Source: an uncultured Gemmata sp. (lineage in GTDB: Bacteria > Planctomycetota > Planctomycetia > Gemmatales > Gemmataceae). From it: DNA of 64,000 nucleotides. The notes beneath the pieces were generated by a model, which saw only the letters and a program-made list of their open reading frames with translations, did not search any database and was not told where the DNA came from. Location of the stretch: positions 496,001-560,000 of the forward strand of contig CALDUT010000001.1 in NCBI GenBank assembly GCA_937924775.1, read 5' to 3'. How positions within the stretch are numbered: position 1 is the stretch's first letter; each line of letters begins with the position of its first letter. Shown here in pieces: positions 44,800 through 53,583 of the stretch. A program made the translations under genes and the position numbers.

Positions 44800-46704
44800 A
44801 TGACGACGTGGCGAATGACGGTACGAGCCGTAGCGGCTCTGGTATTGGTCGTGGGGGGAGAGGCCGCCAGCCGCGCCCAGCCGGGCGCGGTGACGCCTGA
44901 ATGGGCCTTTCAACAACTGCCCAAACAACCGGGGGTAAATATCCACACCCCCACACCCGATCAAGCAGCCCGCTGCAAAGTCGAACCGATTCCCAACCCC
45001 AAAGACCCGAATAAACCCATGGGCTACATGGTGCGGGACCCCGACGGTAAACTGGTGCGAATGTTTGTGACCTACGATGGTCGCAACTTCAACATCAGTT
45101 CCTTTTTCCTCGATGGCGTTGAAGCTTACCGCGAAGTCTATCCACCAGAGCCAAACGCCCCCTACCAATTCCGCTGGCTAGGGCCCAATGGTACCAAATG
45201 GGGGCTGGATCGCAATCGCGATGGCCACATCGACGAATGGTACGTCATTTCTCCAGAAGAGGTGAGCCAAGAGTTGCTCAAAGCCGTGGCCACCCGGGAT
45301 GTCAAGCGGCTGGAAGCCCTCTTCGCGACCAAAGACCAGCTCGCCGGGCTCGGCTTGCCCGGCGCCGAAGTGGAGAAACTCCAGGCCCGAGCGGCCCATG
45401 CCGCCAAACGCCTGGCCGAAACCGCCGATGCCCTGAAACTGTCGCCCAACGCCAAGTGGATTCACGCGGAATTCGGCATTCCGCAAACTCGCCCGGCCGA
45501 TGCGTTTGAAGGCCGCGACGATTTCATTTCTTACAAAAACGGCACGGTCCTCGTCGAAGACGGCGGCAAATCGCTGACCTTCAATACCGGCGAATTGGTG
45601 CTGATTGGCCGTTCGTGGAAGCTGCTGGATGGTCCTTCGGTGGGTCCGGCCCCGACCGATGGGAGCGCGGTGGTCGGTACTGTGGTGCTACCAGAAATCG
45701 CGGATCTGGTGGCGAAGCTCAACGAGTTGGATAACCGGGCTCCGGTGCAGCAAACAGTTCAGGCACTGGCCAAATTCTACGCCGACCGTGCCGCTCTTCT
45801 GGAACAGATCACCGCGAAGATTCCCGATAGCAAATTTGATGTTAAGGAAACATGGTTCAAGATGCTCATCGACAGCCACGCGACCGCGTGCGAGGGTGGC
45901 CGGCCAGATAGTTTCAATCTGCGCCGTTTGAAAGATTGGCAGCAAGCCTTCATCAATGCTCGTCTGGATGGGCTTGCGGCCTACACGGCCTTCCGGATCA
46001 TCACCGCGGAAAACAGCATCGCCTTGGCCAACATCAGCAAAAACGAAGAACTCGGGACCGTTCAGGAGAAGTGGCGGAGCAATCTGGAAGCGTTTGTGCG
46101 GGCCTATCCGAAGGCGGCCGATGCCCCAGAAGCCGTGTGGCGGCTGGCGATGGCCTGGGAATTGTCCGGCGCCAAAGATGCCGAAGCCAAAGCCAAGGAG
46201 TGGTACCGGGTGGTGCTGCGTGATTACCCTGGCCACATCCACGCGACGAAAGCCGCTGGGGCGATCAAACGGCTCGAAAGCGAAGGGCAACCCCTGGAGC
46301 TGGTCGGCCCACTGCTGAGTAACCCGGCTCAGCAATTCAACGCGGCGCAGAAGGATAAAGTGGTGGTCGTGTATTACTGGGCCAGTTGGAGCCATTCGTT
46401 GGCCGACGATGCTAAGAAGCTCGAGGCCCTCGCGAAAACCTATGGGCCGAAAGGCTTGCAGATTGTCACCGTGGGGCTGGATCACGACGCGAAACTCGCC
46501 GCTGAAACCGTGGCCCGCGTCGGCCTGCCGGGTACGCATCTGTTCGCCCCCGGCGGCTTGGATGCCAGCCCGCTGGCTGCGGCCTATGGGATTCTGGCTC
46601 CGCCGCATCTGTTGGTAACCGACAAAACGGGCAAGATCGTGGATAACAACGCCGTGGTACCCATGCTGGAAGAGCAACTGAAGAAGCTGCTCGACGCGGA
46701 GTAA
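44800..46704 (+). CDS. Exported TPR/thioredoxin-like protein without CxxC
   Basis: A 634-residue protein with a signal peptide (AVAALVLVVGGEAASRAQ). Middle region: an EF-hand-like calcium loop LDRNRDGHIDEW, then a helical TPR-like part (FVRAYPKAADAPEAVWRLAMA). The last 130 residues follow a thioredoxin-like plan (VVVYYWASWSHSLADDAKKL ... GLQIVTVGL ... PPHLLVTDKTGKIV), but the redox CxxC is replaced by SHSL, so it should lack thiol-disulfide activity. AGGAG precedes the ATG at 44800. It is divergent from the giant ThuA gene. Confidence 0.82.
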   Translation: MTTWRMTVRAVAALVLVVGGEAASRAQPGAVTPEWAFQQLPKQPGVNIHTPTPDQAARCKVEPIPNPKDPNKPMGYMVRDPDGKLVRMFVTYDGRNFNISSFFLDGVEAYREVYPPEPNAPYQFRWLGPNGTKWGLDRNRDGHIDEWYVISPEEVSQELLKAVATRDVKRLEALFATKDQLAGLGLPGAEVEKLQARAAHAAKRLAETADALKLSPNAKWIHAEFGIPQTRPADAFEGRDDFISYKNGTVLVEDGGKSLTFNTGELVLIGRSWKLLDGPSVGPAPTDGSAVVGTVVLPEIADLVAKLNELDNRAPVQQTVQALAKFYADRAALLEQITAKIPDSKFDVKETWFKMLIDSHATACEGGRPDSFNLRRLKDWQQAFINARLDGLAAYTAFRIITAENSIALANISKNEELGTVQEKWRSNLEAFVRAYPKAADAPEAVWRLAMAWELSGAKDAEAKAKEWYRVVLRDYPGHIHATKAAGAIKRLESEGQPLELVGPLLSNPAQQFNAAQKDKVVVVYYWASWSHSLADDAKKLEALAKTYGPKGLQIVTVGLDHDAKLAAETVARVGLPGTHLFAPGGLDASPLAAAYGILAPPHLLVTDKTGKIVDNNAVVPMLEEQLKKLLDAE

Positions 46705-46821
46705 CCGCTCCGGCCGCTGCGGCCACGCGACACCGGAAATGACACGAACCACCCACGGTCGGAGGCTTCGGCTTCTGACCGTTGGCTGTTTCTTTGGCGA
46801 TTGCGTCGGTATGCTGTGGGC

Positions 46822-48276
46822 ATGGAACCATTTGTCAAGGAATTGGCCCAAGCCCGCCAAGCGCAGCAGGCGTGGGCCACCGTGCCATTGTCCAACCGCC
46901 TCCGGTGCGTGCGGCAACTGCGCGGACTGATCGCTGACCACATCGACACCATCAGTTCCGCGATAGCCGCTGACATCGCCCGTTCAGCCACTGAAGTGGT
47001 GGCGACTGAACTTTTGCCTGCAGCTGCAGCCCTGAAGTTTCTGGAGAAGCGGGCCGCCCGAATCCTGGCTCCTCGGCGGGTGTCGTGGTGGGATCAGCCC
47101 ACCTGGCTTTTCGGCTGCCGCGATACGGTGCATCGCCGACCGTGGGGTATCGTCGGCATCATCGGGACATGGAACTATCCGTTCTATTTGAATGTCGGGC
47201 CGATAACGCAGGCGTTGGTTGCCGGTAATGCGGTATTGTGGAAACCGAGCGAAAACGCCGTGCGCATCGCGGAGCTAACCAGCCAACTGTTCCAGACTGC
47301 GGGTTTCCCGCGGGAGTTGGTGCAATCCCTACCGCCGACACGCGAAGCCGGTCCGCGGTTGGCGGAAACCGAAGTCGATTATCTCGTCTTCACCGGATCT
47401 GACACTGTGGGCCGTCGCTTAGCAGCGCGGCTGGGCGAGCGGCTGATTCCTTCGACGCTCGAACTGTCCGGCTGCGATGCTATGATCGTGTGTGCCGATG
47501 CGAACCTGCCCCTGGCGGCGAAGGCCGTGTGGTTTGCACTGTCGCTCAATCGCGGGCAAACGTGCATCGCGGTCCGCCGTATTTTCGTTCAACGCCAACA
47601 GGTCGATGCCTTTACCACCACCCTGCGTCCGTTGATTCGCCCTGAGCCGTTGGCCTTGGTGCTGGAAAGCCAGAAAGCGCAAGCCGAACGGCTGATCGCC
47701 GACGCGCTGGCCCGCGGAGCTACCGACTTATCGCCATCGGCGGAGATGCCGGCCGGCCCGGCCAACGCTCTGCCTCCCACCATCTTAGTGAATGTGCCGG
47801 CCGATGCGGCTCTCTGTCGCGAGGCCTGCTTTGCCCCAGTCGCAGCCATCATTCCCTTCGATCAGATGGACGACGCGGTGAAAATGGTCAAACAATCGCC
47901 GTTTGGGCTGTCGGCGTCGATCTTCACCACCAACACACAGCAGGCACAGGAACTGGCCGCTCGCCTACCTGCGGGCAGTGTGTGCATCAACGATGTCCTC
48001 GCCCCCACCGCGCACCCCGCCACGCCCTTCGGGGGTCGCGGAGCCAGCGGGTGGGGCGTAACACAAGGGCCAGAAGGGCTCTTGGCCATGACCGTGACGC
48101 AGGTGGTGACCGTTCGTTCAGGAATGTGGCGCGTTCATTTCGACGAAGCCGCTCAGCCCGACCCCGCCACCGGGGAGATTCTCCGGGGCTTACTCCGCTG
48201 GACGCACGCTCGCGGCTGGCGGGCGAAATGGAAAGGCTTCGGCCAACTGCTCCGCGGCATCCGCCGCAAGAGGTGA
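46822..48276 (+). CDS. Aldehyde dehydrogenase family protein
   Basis: A 484-residue NAD(P)-dependent aldehyde oxidase of the short-chain/fatty aldehyde type. Seen: GTWNYPFYLNVGPITQALVA (coenzyme-binding PWNYP-type element), GNAVLWKPSE, FTGSDTVGRR, the catalytic glutamate in STLELSGCDAM and the catalytic cysteine in NRGQTCIAVRR. The second half contains PFGLSASIFT. The ATG at 46822 starts the domain. The substrate is uncertain; YwdH-like and long-chain enzymes are plausible relatives. Confidence 0.9.
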   Translation: MEPFVKELAQARQAQQAWATVPLSNRLRCVRQLRGLIADHIDTISSAIAADIARSATEVVATELLPAAAALKFLEKRAARILAPRRVSWWDQPTWLFGCRDTVHRRPWGIVGIIGTWNYPFYLNVGPITQALVAGNAVLWKPSENAVRIAELTSQLFQTAGFPRELVQSLPPTREAGPRLAETEVDYLVFTGSDTVGRRLAARLGERLIPSTLELSGCDAMIVCADANLPLAAKAVWFALSLNRGQTCIAVRRIFVQRQQVDAFTTTLRPLIRPEPLALVLESQKAQAERLIADALARGATDLSPSAEMPAGPANALPPTILVNVPADAALCREACFAPVAAIIPFDQMDDAVKMVKQSPFGLSASIFTTNTQQAQELAARLPAGSVCINDVLAPTAHPATPFGGRGASGWGVTQGPEGLLAMTVTQVVTVRSGMWRVHFDEAAQPDPATGEILRGLLRWTHARGWRAKWKGFGQLLRGIRRKR

Positions 48277-48431
48277 ACGTTGTGTGAGCGAGTGGAACTC
48301 CGCTGCCGTTAGAAGTGAAGGTCCCCTCCGCGAGTCGACCCCAACCGCGGCAGCAATGGAACGGCGTTACCGCGAAGGTTAGCCACCGGTCCCCCGAGGG
48401 GCCGTTCTTCACTCCCATGGGAGCTGGAACC

Positions 48432-48827
48432 ATGCGTGCGTTGGATGAAGTCGCGGCGGCCATTCAGTTCGCCCGGCCTTGTCGCCCGGTACCCATCCTT
48501 TCGAGCGTCCAGCTCGACGAGCAATTCCTCGGACCTCTTGCGCTACCACAGTGGCAGGCCGTGCAGCAGTGGTTGGAATGCCCACTGCCGGCGTTGGAAT
48601 TTGCCGGGGGGCATTGGTTTTTGCCCGAAGGTTTCACCACGATTTGGGATGTGGTGGATGTAGCCTTGGTGGCGCACCGGGATTGGTTGCCACCGGACTT
48701 GGGCACGGTGGCCGAGTGGCGGAACGCCCAGATATTCGCCGCGCTGCGGCAGTGCTTGGCCCGCGCAGCGGGTGTGAAGCCGTCGACGGCGAACCGCACC
48801 ACCCGCCTGAGCGATCTTTTCGGTTAG
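48432..48827 (+). CDS. Conserved hypothetical protein (131 aa)
   Basis: Not recognised. A soluble, Trp- and Pro-rich protein with three hydrophobic strand-like parts (FARPCRPVPILSS, HWFLPEGFTTIWDVV) and a C-terminal basic segment. GGAG lies 8 bases before the ATG. Frame open to 48315 upstream, but without similar codon use. Convergent with dagK, 9 bp apart. Confidence 0.65.
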   Translation: MRALDEVAAAIQFARPCRPVPILSSVQLDEQFLGPLALPQWQAVQQWLECPLPALEFAGGHWFLPEGFTTIWDVVDVALVAHRDWLPPDLGTVAEWRNAQIFAALRQCLARAAGVKPSTANRTTRLSDLFG

Positions 48828-48836
48828 TTCGTTCCC

Positions 48837-49262
48837 TCAGGCGGGTAGTAAATGGAGCAATAGGAGAATCTTCCGGCCGAAGATAAGTAGCCCGATGGCG
48901 GCGGCCGTCAGAGCGGCGATGAGAACCGCACCGGCGGCAATGTCTAGGCAACCGTAGACGCGGTCCCGCGCCTCGGCCTCCAAACCGCGGAACAGGGTTT
49001 CCACAGAACTGTTGAATAATTCCGCCGTCAGTACCAAGCCAATACAGCCGATCACTACACACCATTCCCACAGTTCGCATTCCAGCACAATCGCTAGCAT
49101 AAACGCCAGAATGGCGAAGAAGAAGTGAACGGCGAAGCTGGAATGACCACGCACCCCGCGTTTGACCCCTCGAAACGCCTCGCGGAACTTGTCCCGCCAG
49201 TAGCGGGGTTGGCTACGGTGCCGGTGTGGTCGTTCGCTCGGCTGCGGCTGTTCACGGGTCAC
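48837..49262 (-). CDS. dagK: Diacylglycerol/undecaprenol kinase (DagK family)
   Basis: A 141-residue three-helix membrane kinase that phosphorylates diacylglycerol or undecaprenol, recycling lipid carriers. Seen: a positively charged N-terminus, hydrophobic helices at about 42-62, 66-84 and 108-134, and the family motif around LTAELFNSSVETLFRG with the catalytic glutamate and Asn. Length is in the usual range (118-140). A GTG start at 49262 is preceded by AGGAGG, the best ribosome-binding site in the window. Confidence 0.93.
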   Translation of the reverse strand: MTREQPQPSERPHRHRSQPRYWRDKFREAFRGVKRGVRGHSSFAVHFFFAILAFMLAIVLECELWEWCVVIGCIGLVLTAELFNSSVETLFRGLEAEARDRVYGCLDIAAGAVLIAALTAAAIGLLIFGRKILLLLHLLPA

Positions 49263-49580
49263 AAGTGCCTCCTGCCCGCCGACTGAATCCTTCGTGGCGA
49301 TCCTACGGCCCGGGCTTCTCTTCGCCCCATACAGTGCCCAAAGCCGTACTGATGATGTACGCCTGCCGTTGTAGCTGTCAGCCGAGCTTATGGAAAAAAC
49401 GGCGGGGATTGCTGTACTTGGCCGTCGTCACTCTTGCAAGATCACGTGGGATCCGTCAAAACAACCTCTAGCCGCAAGCGGTCGCCCTTGAGAATCCTTC
49501 CAACTCCCACCCAAAGGGAACCCACCATGATTCTCACCGGCCTACTACAGGTCTTTGTTCCCACGCGGAGGATACCCGCC
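49263..49580. other. Divergent intergenic region (dagK / GH5-like)
   Basis: Promoter region for two divergent genes. A CACGTG core at about 49444 matches parS only partly and lacks the GTTC/GAAC arms. No gene is supported. Confidence 0.35.
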
Positions 49581-50678
49581 ATGAAAGCGATGGCCCCACT
49601 GCTTCTCATCCTCCTGACAACGGCGCTGGCCTGTGCAGAAACGCCGGCCAACGCTCCGCGTCGCCAAACCGAGGTGCGAATCCACGGTGAGGCATTCCTG
49701 ATCAATGGCGAACCGACCTACAAAGGCCGCAGCTGGAACGGCCACAAGATCGAAGGTTTACTCTTCAACAGCCGGATGGTGCAAGCCATCTTCGACGACC
49801 TCAACGAGCGAACCCGCGACCAATGGGCCTATCCCGATACCAAAAAGTGGGACCCAGAGCGTAACACTCGCGAATTTATCACGGCTATGCCCCAGTGGCG
49901 CAAACACGGCTTATTGGCGGTGACGCTCAACTTGCAAGGCGGCAGTCCGCAGGGCTACTCGAAAGAACAACCCTGGCACAATTCCGCGATCACCGAGGAG
50001 GGTTCCCTCCGGCCCGACTACATGGCCCGATTGGAGAAGGTTCTCGACAAAGCCGACGAACTGGGGATGGTGGTCATTCTGGGGTTGTTCTACTTCGGCC
50101 AGGATGAACGGCTCAAGGACGAAGAGGCGGTGAAACGCGCCGTCGACAACGCCCTCGATTGGCTGACCAAGAAAGGCTACCGGAATGTGCTGATCGAAGT
50201 GAACAACGAATGCAACGTCCGCTACGATCACGCGATTCTCAAGCCGGATCGGGTCCCTGAACTGATCGAGCGGGTCAAAAAACACCCCGGCCGCTTCCTC
50301 GCGGGCACCAGCTACGGCGGGGGGAAAATTCCCGAGGCGAATGTCGTTAAGGTTTCCGATTTTCTGCTCTTGCACGGCAATGGCGTTCACGACCCACAAC
50401 GCATCGCCGAAATGGCACGGCAATCGCGCCGAGTCGACGGCTACCGCCCGATGCCGATTCTGTTCAATGAAGACGACCACTTCGACTTCGACAAACCTCA
50501 CAACAACTTCCGGGCCGCCATCAGCGAGTACGCCTCCTGGGGCTACTTCGATTACCGGATGAAGGGCGAAGGCTTCGACGATGGCTATCAGAGCGTGCCC
50601 GTGAATTGGGGTATCAGCAGCCCACGAAAGAAAGCTTTCTTCCAGTTGCTGAGCGAAATCACCGGGGAGAAACCCTAG
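49581..50678 (+). CDS. Exported glycoside-hydrolase-like protein (GH5/clan A type)
   Basis: A 365-residue exported protein. The signal peptide (MKAMAPLLLILLTTALACA) follows the start at 49581, with GGAGG nearby. A TIM-barrel-like chain then shows GYRNVLIEVNNECNVRY, with Asn-Glu placed like the acid/base in clan GH-A glycosidases, and a later acidic segment MPILFNEDDHFDF that could hold the nucleophile. Other signature positions are not confirmed, so it could be a cellulase-like pseudo-enzyme. An earlier ATG at 49527 is possible but adds no signal-like sequence. Confidence 0.78.
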   Translation: MKAMAPLLLILLTTALACAETPANAPRRQTEVRIHGEAFLINGEPTYKGRSWNGHKIEGLLFNSRMVQAIFDDLNERTRDQWAYPDTKKWDPERNTREFITAMPQWRKHGLLAVTLNLQGGSPQGYSKEQPWHNSAITEEGSLRPDYMARLEKVLDKADELGMVVILGLFYFGQDERLKDEEAVKRAVDNALDWLTKKGYRNVLIEVNNECNVRYDHAILKPDRVPELIERVKKHPGRFLAGTSYGGGKIPEANVVKVSDFLLLHGNGVHDPQRIAEMARQSRRVDGYRPMPILFNEDDHFDFDKPHNNFRAAISEYASWGYFDYRMKGEGFDDGYQSVPVNWGISSPRKKAFFQLLSEITGEKP

Positions 50679-50850
50679 ACCCTCTGGCGTCGAACGCTAC
50701 TTGGCGCTTGCGACTCGTTACGCCAGACGATCTCCGCTGCGTGGCAATGCAGACATTTTCGTTCTTGTATCGTCTCATCACAAGCCTGCTTCTTCCGACG
50801 AACCCGCTGGAGCCTTGGTCGCGACGGGGGATGTCTAATTTTGGCGAAGT

Positions 50851-50864
50851 GTTCCACGTGGAAC
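50851..50864. promoter_or_regulatory. parS-type centromere palindrome
   Basis: Perfect 14-bp palindrome GTTCCACGTGGAAC. This is the known core of chromosomal parS sites (for example in pseudomonads) bound by ParB. The match is exact; function is inferred. It lies in intergenic DNA as part of a larger repeated element. Confidence 0.6.
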
Positions 50865-51009
50865 GTCGGCAAATGTTAGAATGTCGCGCCGAAGAGCTTC
50901 ATATAATTGAACTTATGAATAATTATCGCAAATTCACAATTTTCATGCCCCACAGGAATTGACCATAATTGGCCACCATAACTATACAAAAATATACAAA
51001 AGTAGACAT
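50851..51009 (+). repeat. Intergenic repeat element, copy B (carries parS palindrome)
   Basis: Copy of the element at 22691-22828: 41-base 5' module (50857-50897) matching at 37 of 41 positions and a 3' module (50994-51009) at 14 of 16. Between them are AT-rich sequence and a tandem repeat TATACAAAA. Copy B is about 20 bases longer than copy A. Confidence 0.6.
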
Positions 51010-51341
51010 CGCCTTTCGATCGGCATCGAATGCAAACGGTCACACCGCACAAAAACTGGTCATCGCGTGTCAGCTGCGTGGGGTGGGTCGGGATGAATTC
51101 CGTGGCTAGAACTATCCGCAGGGCCGATCCAGGCCGATCTGTCGCGCGATGGACGCGGGTTGAATACCATTCCCAGGTGGTGACGACGATTGCCTGACGG
51201 TCGCTCGTGCTGGCGGCCTCCCCCGCGGTTGCAGACCGATTGAACATCGCGTGTATAAACGACCCGAAGCGATCTTCCGAGGGGCAGCGGAACAGACCAT
51301 GCCATCCTCGGTTGAACGCCTCGTGTCTCCGCAACCCCCAA

Positions 51342-52274
51342 CTATCTGTTGCACTTTTTTGCCACTTCCTCCGCGGTTGGGGCAGAAGCGGCGGCCTGTG
51401 AGCGTTCGCGTTCCTGGCCACCTGGGCTAGTTTCCGAAGGCGGTGTGATGAGCTTGCTGGCGAGTGCTTTGGGAGTAGGTTCGCGAATGTCCCACACCAG
51501 GCCGATAGCCCCCAGCAAGCGGATCAGGTAGTAGCTCATGTCGATCTCCCACCATTTGAACCCCTGCCGGGCGCAGCTTTGGTAGTGGTGGTGGTTGTTG
51601 TGCCAGCCTTCGCCCATCGTCAGCAGGGCGGCCCACCAGCAATTCTTGCTCTGATCGGTGGTGTTGTACCGCCGCGTGCCAAACAAATGACACGCGGAAT
51701 TCACAAGGAACGTGCCGTGATAAAGCAATACGGTGCTAACCAAAAAGCCCCACACCACCCCGCTCCAACCGGCCAGCAGATAGCACAGCCCCGCCAGCAT
51801 CAGCCCGGGCACCCAGGTGAAGTAACTGTCGAGCAGGCGTAGTTCGGGGTATTTGGCGAAGTCCCTCATCACCGGGGCGGTGCGATAGCGACCAGATAGC
51901 ACCCAGCCGACATGGGCCCACCACACGGTACGGACAATCGGCGAGTGGGGGTCGTCGTCTTGATCGGAATGTTTATGGTGTTCGCGGTGATGCGCGGCCC
52001 ACCACAACGGGCCTTTCTGCATCGCCGAGCAGCCAATCCCGGCCAACATGAACTGGAACCACCGGCTGGTTTTGTACGTCCGATGGGCGAAATAGCGGTG
52101 GTAGGCCGCGGTCACCCCAAACATGCGGACAAAATAGAACAACACACACAACCCCACCGCTTCCCATGTCAACGGCACCCAAAAGGGGGTCACCGCCGCG
52201 GCAACGTGCAGCAGAATGAACATACTGGCCCGCACGCGTACGTACCAACTCACCGTCGGTCGCGGTAAACTCAT
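51342..52274 (-). CDS. Membrane fatty acid (acyl-CoA delta-9 type) desaturase
   Basis: A 310-residue membrane di-iron desaturase that introduces a cis double bond into acyl chains, adjusting membrane fluidity. The three histidine boxes are present: AAYHRYFAHR, HHREHHKHSD and GWHNNHHHYQ, between hydrophobic helices. The C-terminus is a Ser/Ala/Glu-rich tail. The ATG at 52274 is favoured; GTG 52397 and ATG 52394 would add a Ser/Val/Pro-rich leader of about 40 residues. No strong ribosome-binding site at any start. Confidence 0.93.
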   Translation of the reverse strand: MSLPRPTVSWYVRVRASMFILLHVAAAVTPFWVPLTWEAVGLCVLFYFVRMFGVTAAYHRYFAHRTYKTSRWFQFMLAGIGCSAMQKGPLWWAAHHREHHKHSDQDDDPHSPIVRTVWWAHVGWVLSGRYRTAPVMRDFAKYPELRLLDSYFTWVPGLMLAGLCYLLAGWSGVVWGFLVSTVLLYHGTFLVNSACHLFGTRRYNTTDQSKNCWWAALLTMGEGWHNNHHHYQSCARQGFKWWEIDMSYYLIRLLGAIGLVWDIREPTPKALASKLITPPSETSPGGQERERSQAAASAPTAEEVAKKCNR

Positions 52275-52503
52275 CGCCGGGAGAGCCGGAAGCGAAGACA
52301 GCGGAGGGAATACACCCGATGGTGAGGAAACAGACGATACAGTCGAAATCGGTAAACTCCGTGAGATAACCCGAGGAACAAGGACCGAAGGCATCACGAA
52401 TCAATTCGGACACCCAGGCGGTCAATCGTCGCACGAAATTCGTAGCCGTGCAACGCGGATATAATGGGAAAATCCGATTTCACGTCAACTTCGCGAGTTC
52501 CCC

Positions 52504-52998
52504 ATGATTCACTTTGAAGGCGTTCAAACGTTCCCGCGACCGGTGGCCGAAGTGGCCGCCAAGCTCTCCGATGCTGGGTTCCTCGCCCACTGCGTCCCTG
52601 AAGCACAGCTGAGCGAAGCGACCCCCGATCGGGCCGTGGGCAAACTCAAACCGAAACTCTCCTTCCTCACCGGTTTGCTCACCATCGAAGCGGAAACCAC
52701 CGCCCGTGAACCGGGCCGATCCGTCGCCTATCAAATCGTCTCCCAGGTGATCGGAGCCAGTAGCACCGTCGCCACCCGGCTGGAATTCCAGGAAGCCGAC
52801 GGCGGCGGAACCGCCGTTCATTGGACCGGCGAGTTGGTCGCGGTCAGCGGATTGCTCAAAATGGTGCCGAAAGGTCTGCTGGAAGGGGCTGCCCGGAAGA
52901 TCATCGATGAGGTGTGGACCTCTGTCGCCGCCAAACTCCAAACAGCAGCCGAACCCTCAGCCGATTCTTCCGCAAATACTAATGGCCAAGAAACTTAA
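52504..52998 (+). CDS. CoxG/SRPBCC-family protein
   Basis: A 164-residue START/Bet v1-like protein resembling CO dehydrogenase subunit G. Seen: FEGVQTFPRPVAEVAAKLSD, FLAHCVPEAQ (the FLAxCxPG-like position), and the late GLLKMVPKGLLEGAARKIID helix. CoxG-like proteins bind hydrophobic ligands and are often unrelated to CO dehydrogenase. A low-complexity Ser/Asn tail ends the protein. Divergent from the desaturase. Confidence 0.86.
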   Translation: MIHFEGVQTFPRPVAEVAAKLSDAGFLAHCVPEAQLSEATPDRAVGKLKPKLSFLTGLLTIEAETTAREPGRSVAYQIVSQVIGASSTVATRLEFQEADGGGTAVHWTGELVAVSGLLKMVPKGLLEGAARKIIDEVWTSVAAKLQTAAEPSADSSANTNGQET

Positions 52999-53583
52999 GA
53001 CACAGATGGCTACCCTTTCCATCACATTGGCGTGCGATCCGAGTTTGTGATAACGTTTTCCGTAAATCCCTTTCAAATAAGTACTTAAGACGAATATAGG
53101 CCTCGCAACCATCGGAAGTGTCCGGAACGACCCCTGTGGCCATCCGCGGCTGCTTGCAGGCCCCAGCGAAGTCCGTTGCGGGTAACTATCCACGGATGCC
53201 TTCTAGCCCACAGCCCGGCCCGACGGGGCCGGTTGACGCGATGGCCTGGGGCACTGATTGGACTTCTGGGGCCAGTAGGATGGGTTATCGCGGTGGTCTG
53301 ACGCAGCGGGGACTTGTTTGTACCGGGGATGAACAGTAAAGCACAATTCAAAAGAACGCGATTACGCATGCGGTTTGCGCCAACATTTCGCCTGCAAACG
53401 CGTTGAGTTCGTTGACAGCCCGCGTGCGGGAATGGTAGCGTAAAGTGCTACGGACACGCGCTGGGTGAAACCACGAGGCCCACGGCCCGATTCGGACCCA
53501 CCTGAATCCGGCCTCCTGAGGAGCATGTCTAACCTCCTACGCGGATGACACCATCCGCTGCGAATCCTTCGAGTGGAGCGATT
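52999..53583. other. Intergenic region upstream of the pilus-like cluster
   Basis: No supported gene. Contains an AT-rich stretch (53030-53095), a 7-bp stem hairpin (53215-53221 with 53226-53232), and the candidate promoter at 53412-53441. Confidence 0.4.
53412..53441 (+). promoter_or_regulatory. Candidate promoter/operator of the pilM-type cluster
   Basis: TTGACA (53412-53417, perfect -35) followed 18 bases later by TAGCGT (53436-53441, weak -10). The spacer carries the inverted repeat CCCGC-GT-GCGGG (53419-53430), a possible operator. Match by sequence only. Confidence 0.3.

Larger units (their letters stand above)
50679..51341. other. Intergenic region with parS-like site and repeat element copy B
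   Basis: Most of this gene-free stretch is the parS palindrome (50851-50864) and element copy B (50851-51009). After 51010 it is GC-mixed sequence without recognisable genes up to the desaturase stop. Its AT-rich core (50900-51010) is the strongest AT-rich run in the window. Confidence 0.5.

Noticed and set aside
49440-49453. Possible further parS site at a CACGTG core
   Set aside because: Only the central eight bases fit; both GTTC/GAAC arms are missing.
53118-53339. 73-codon frame upstream of the pilus cluster
   Set aside because: Low-complexity Gly/Pro/Ser product without ribosome-binding site, crossing a hairpin.
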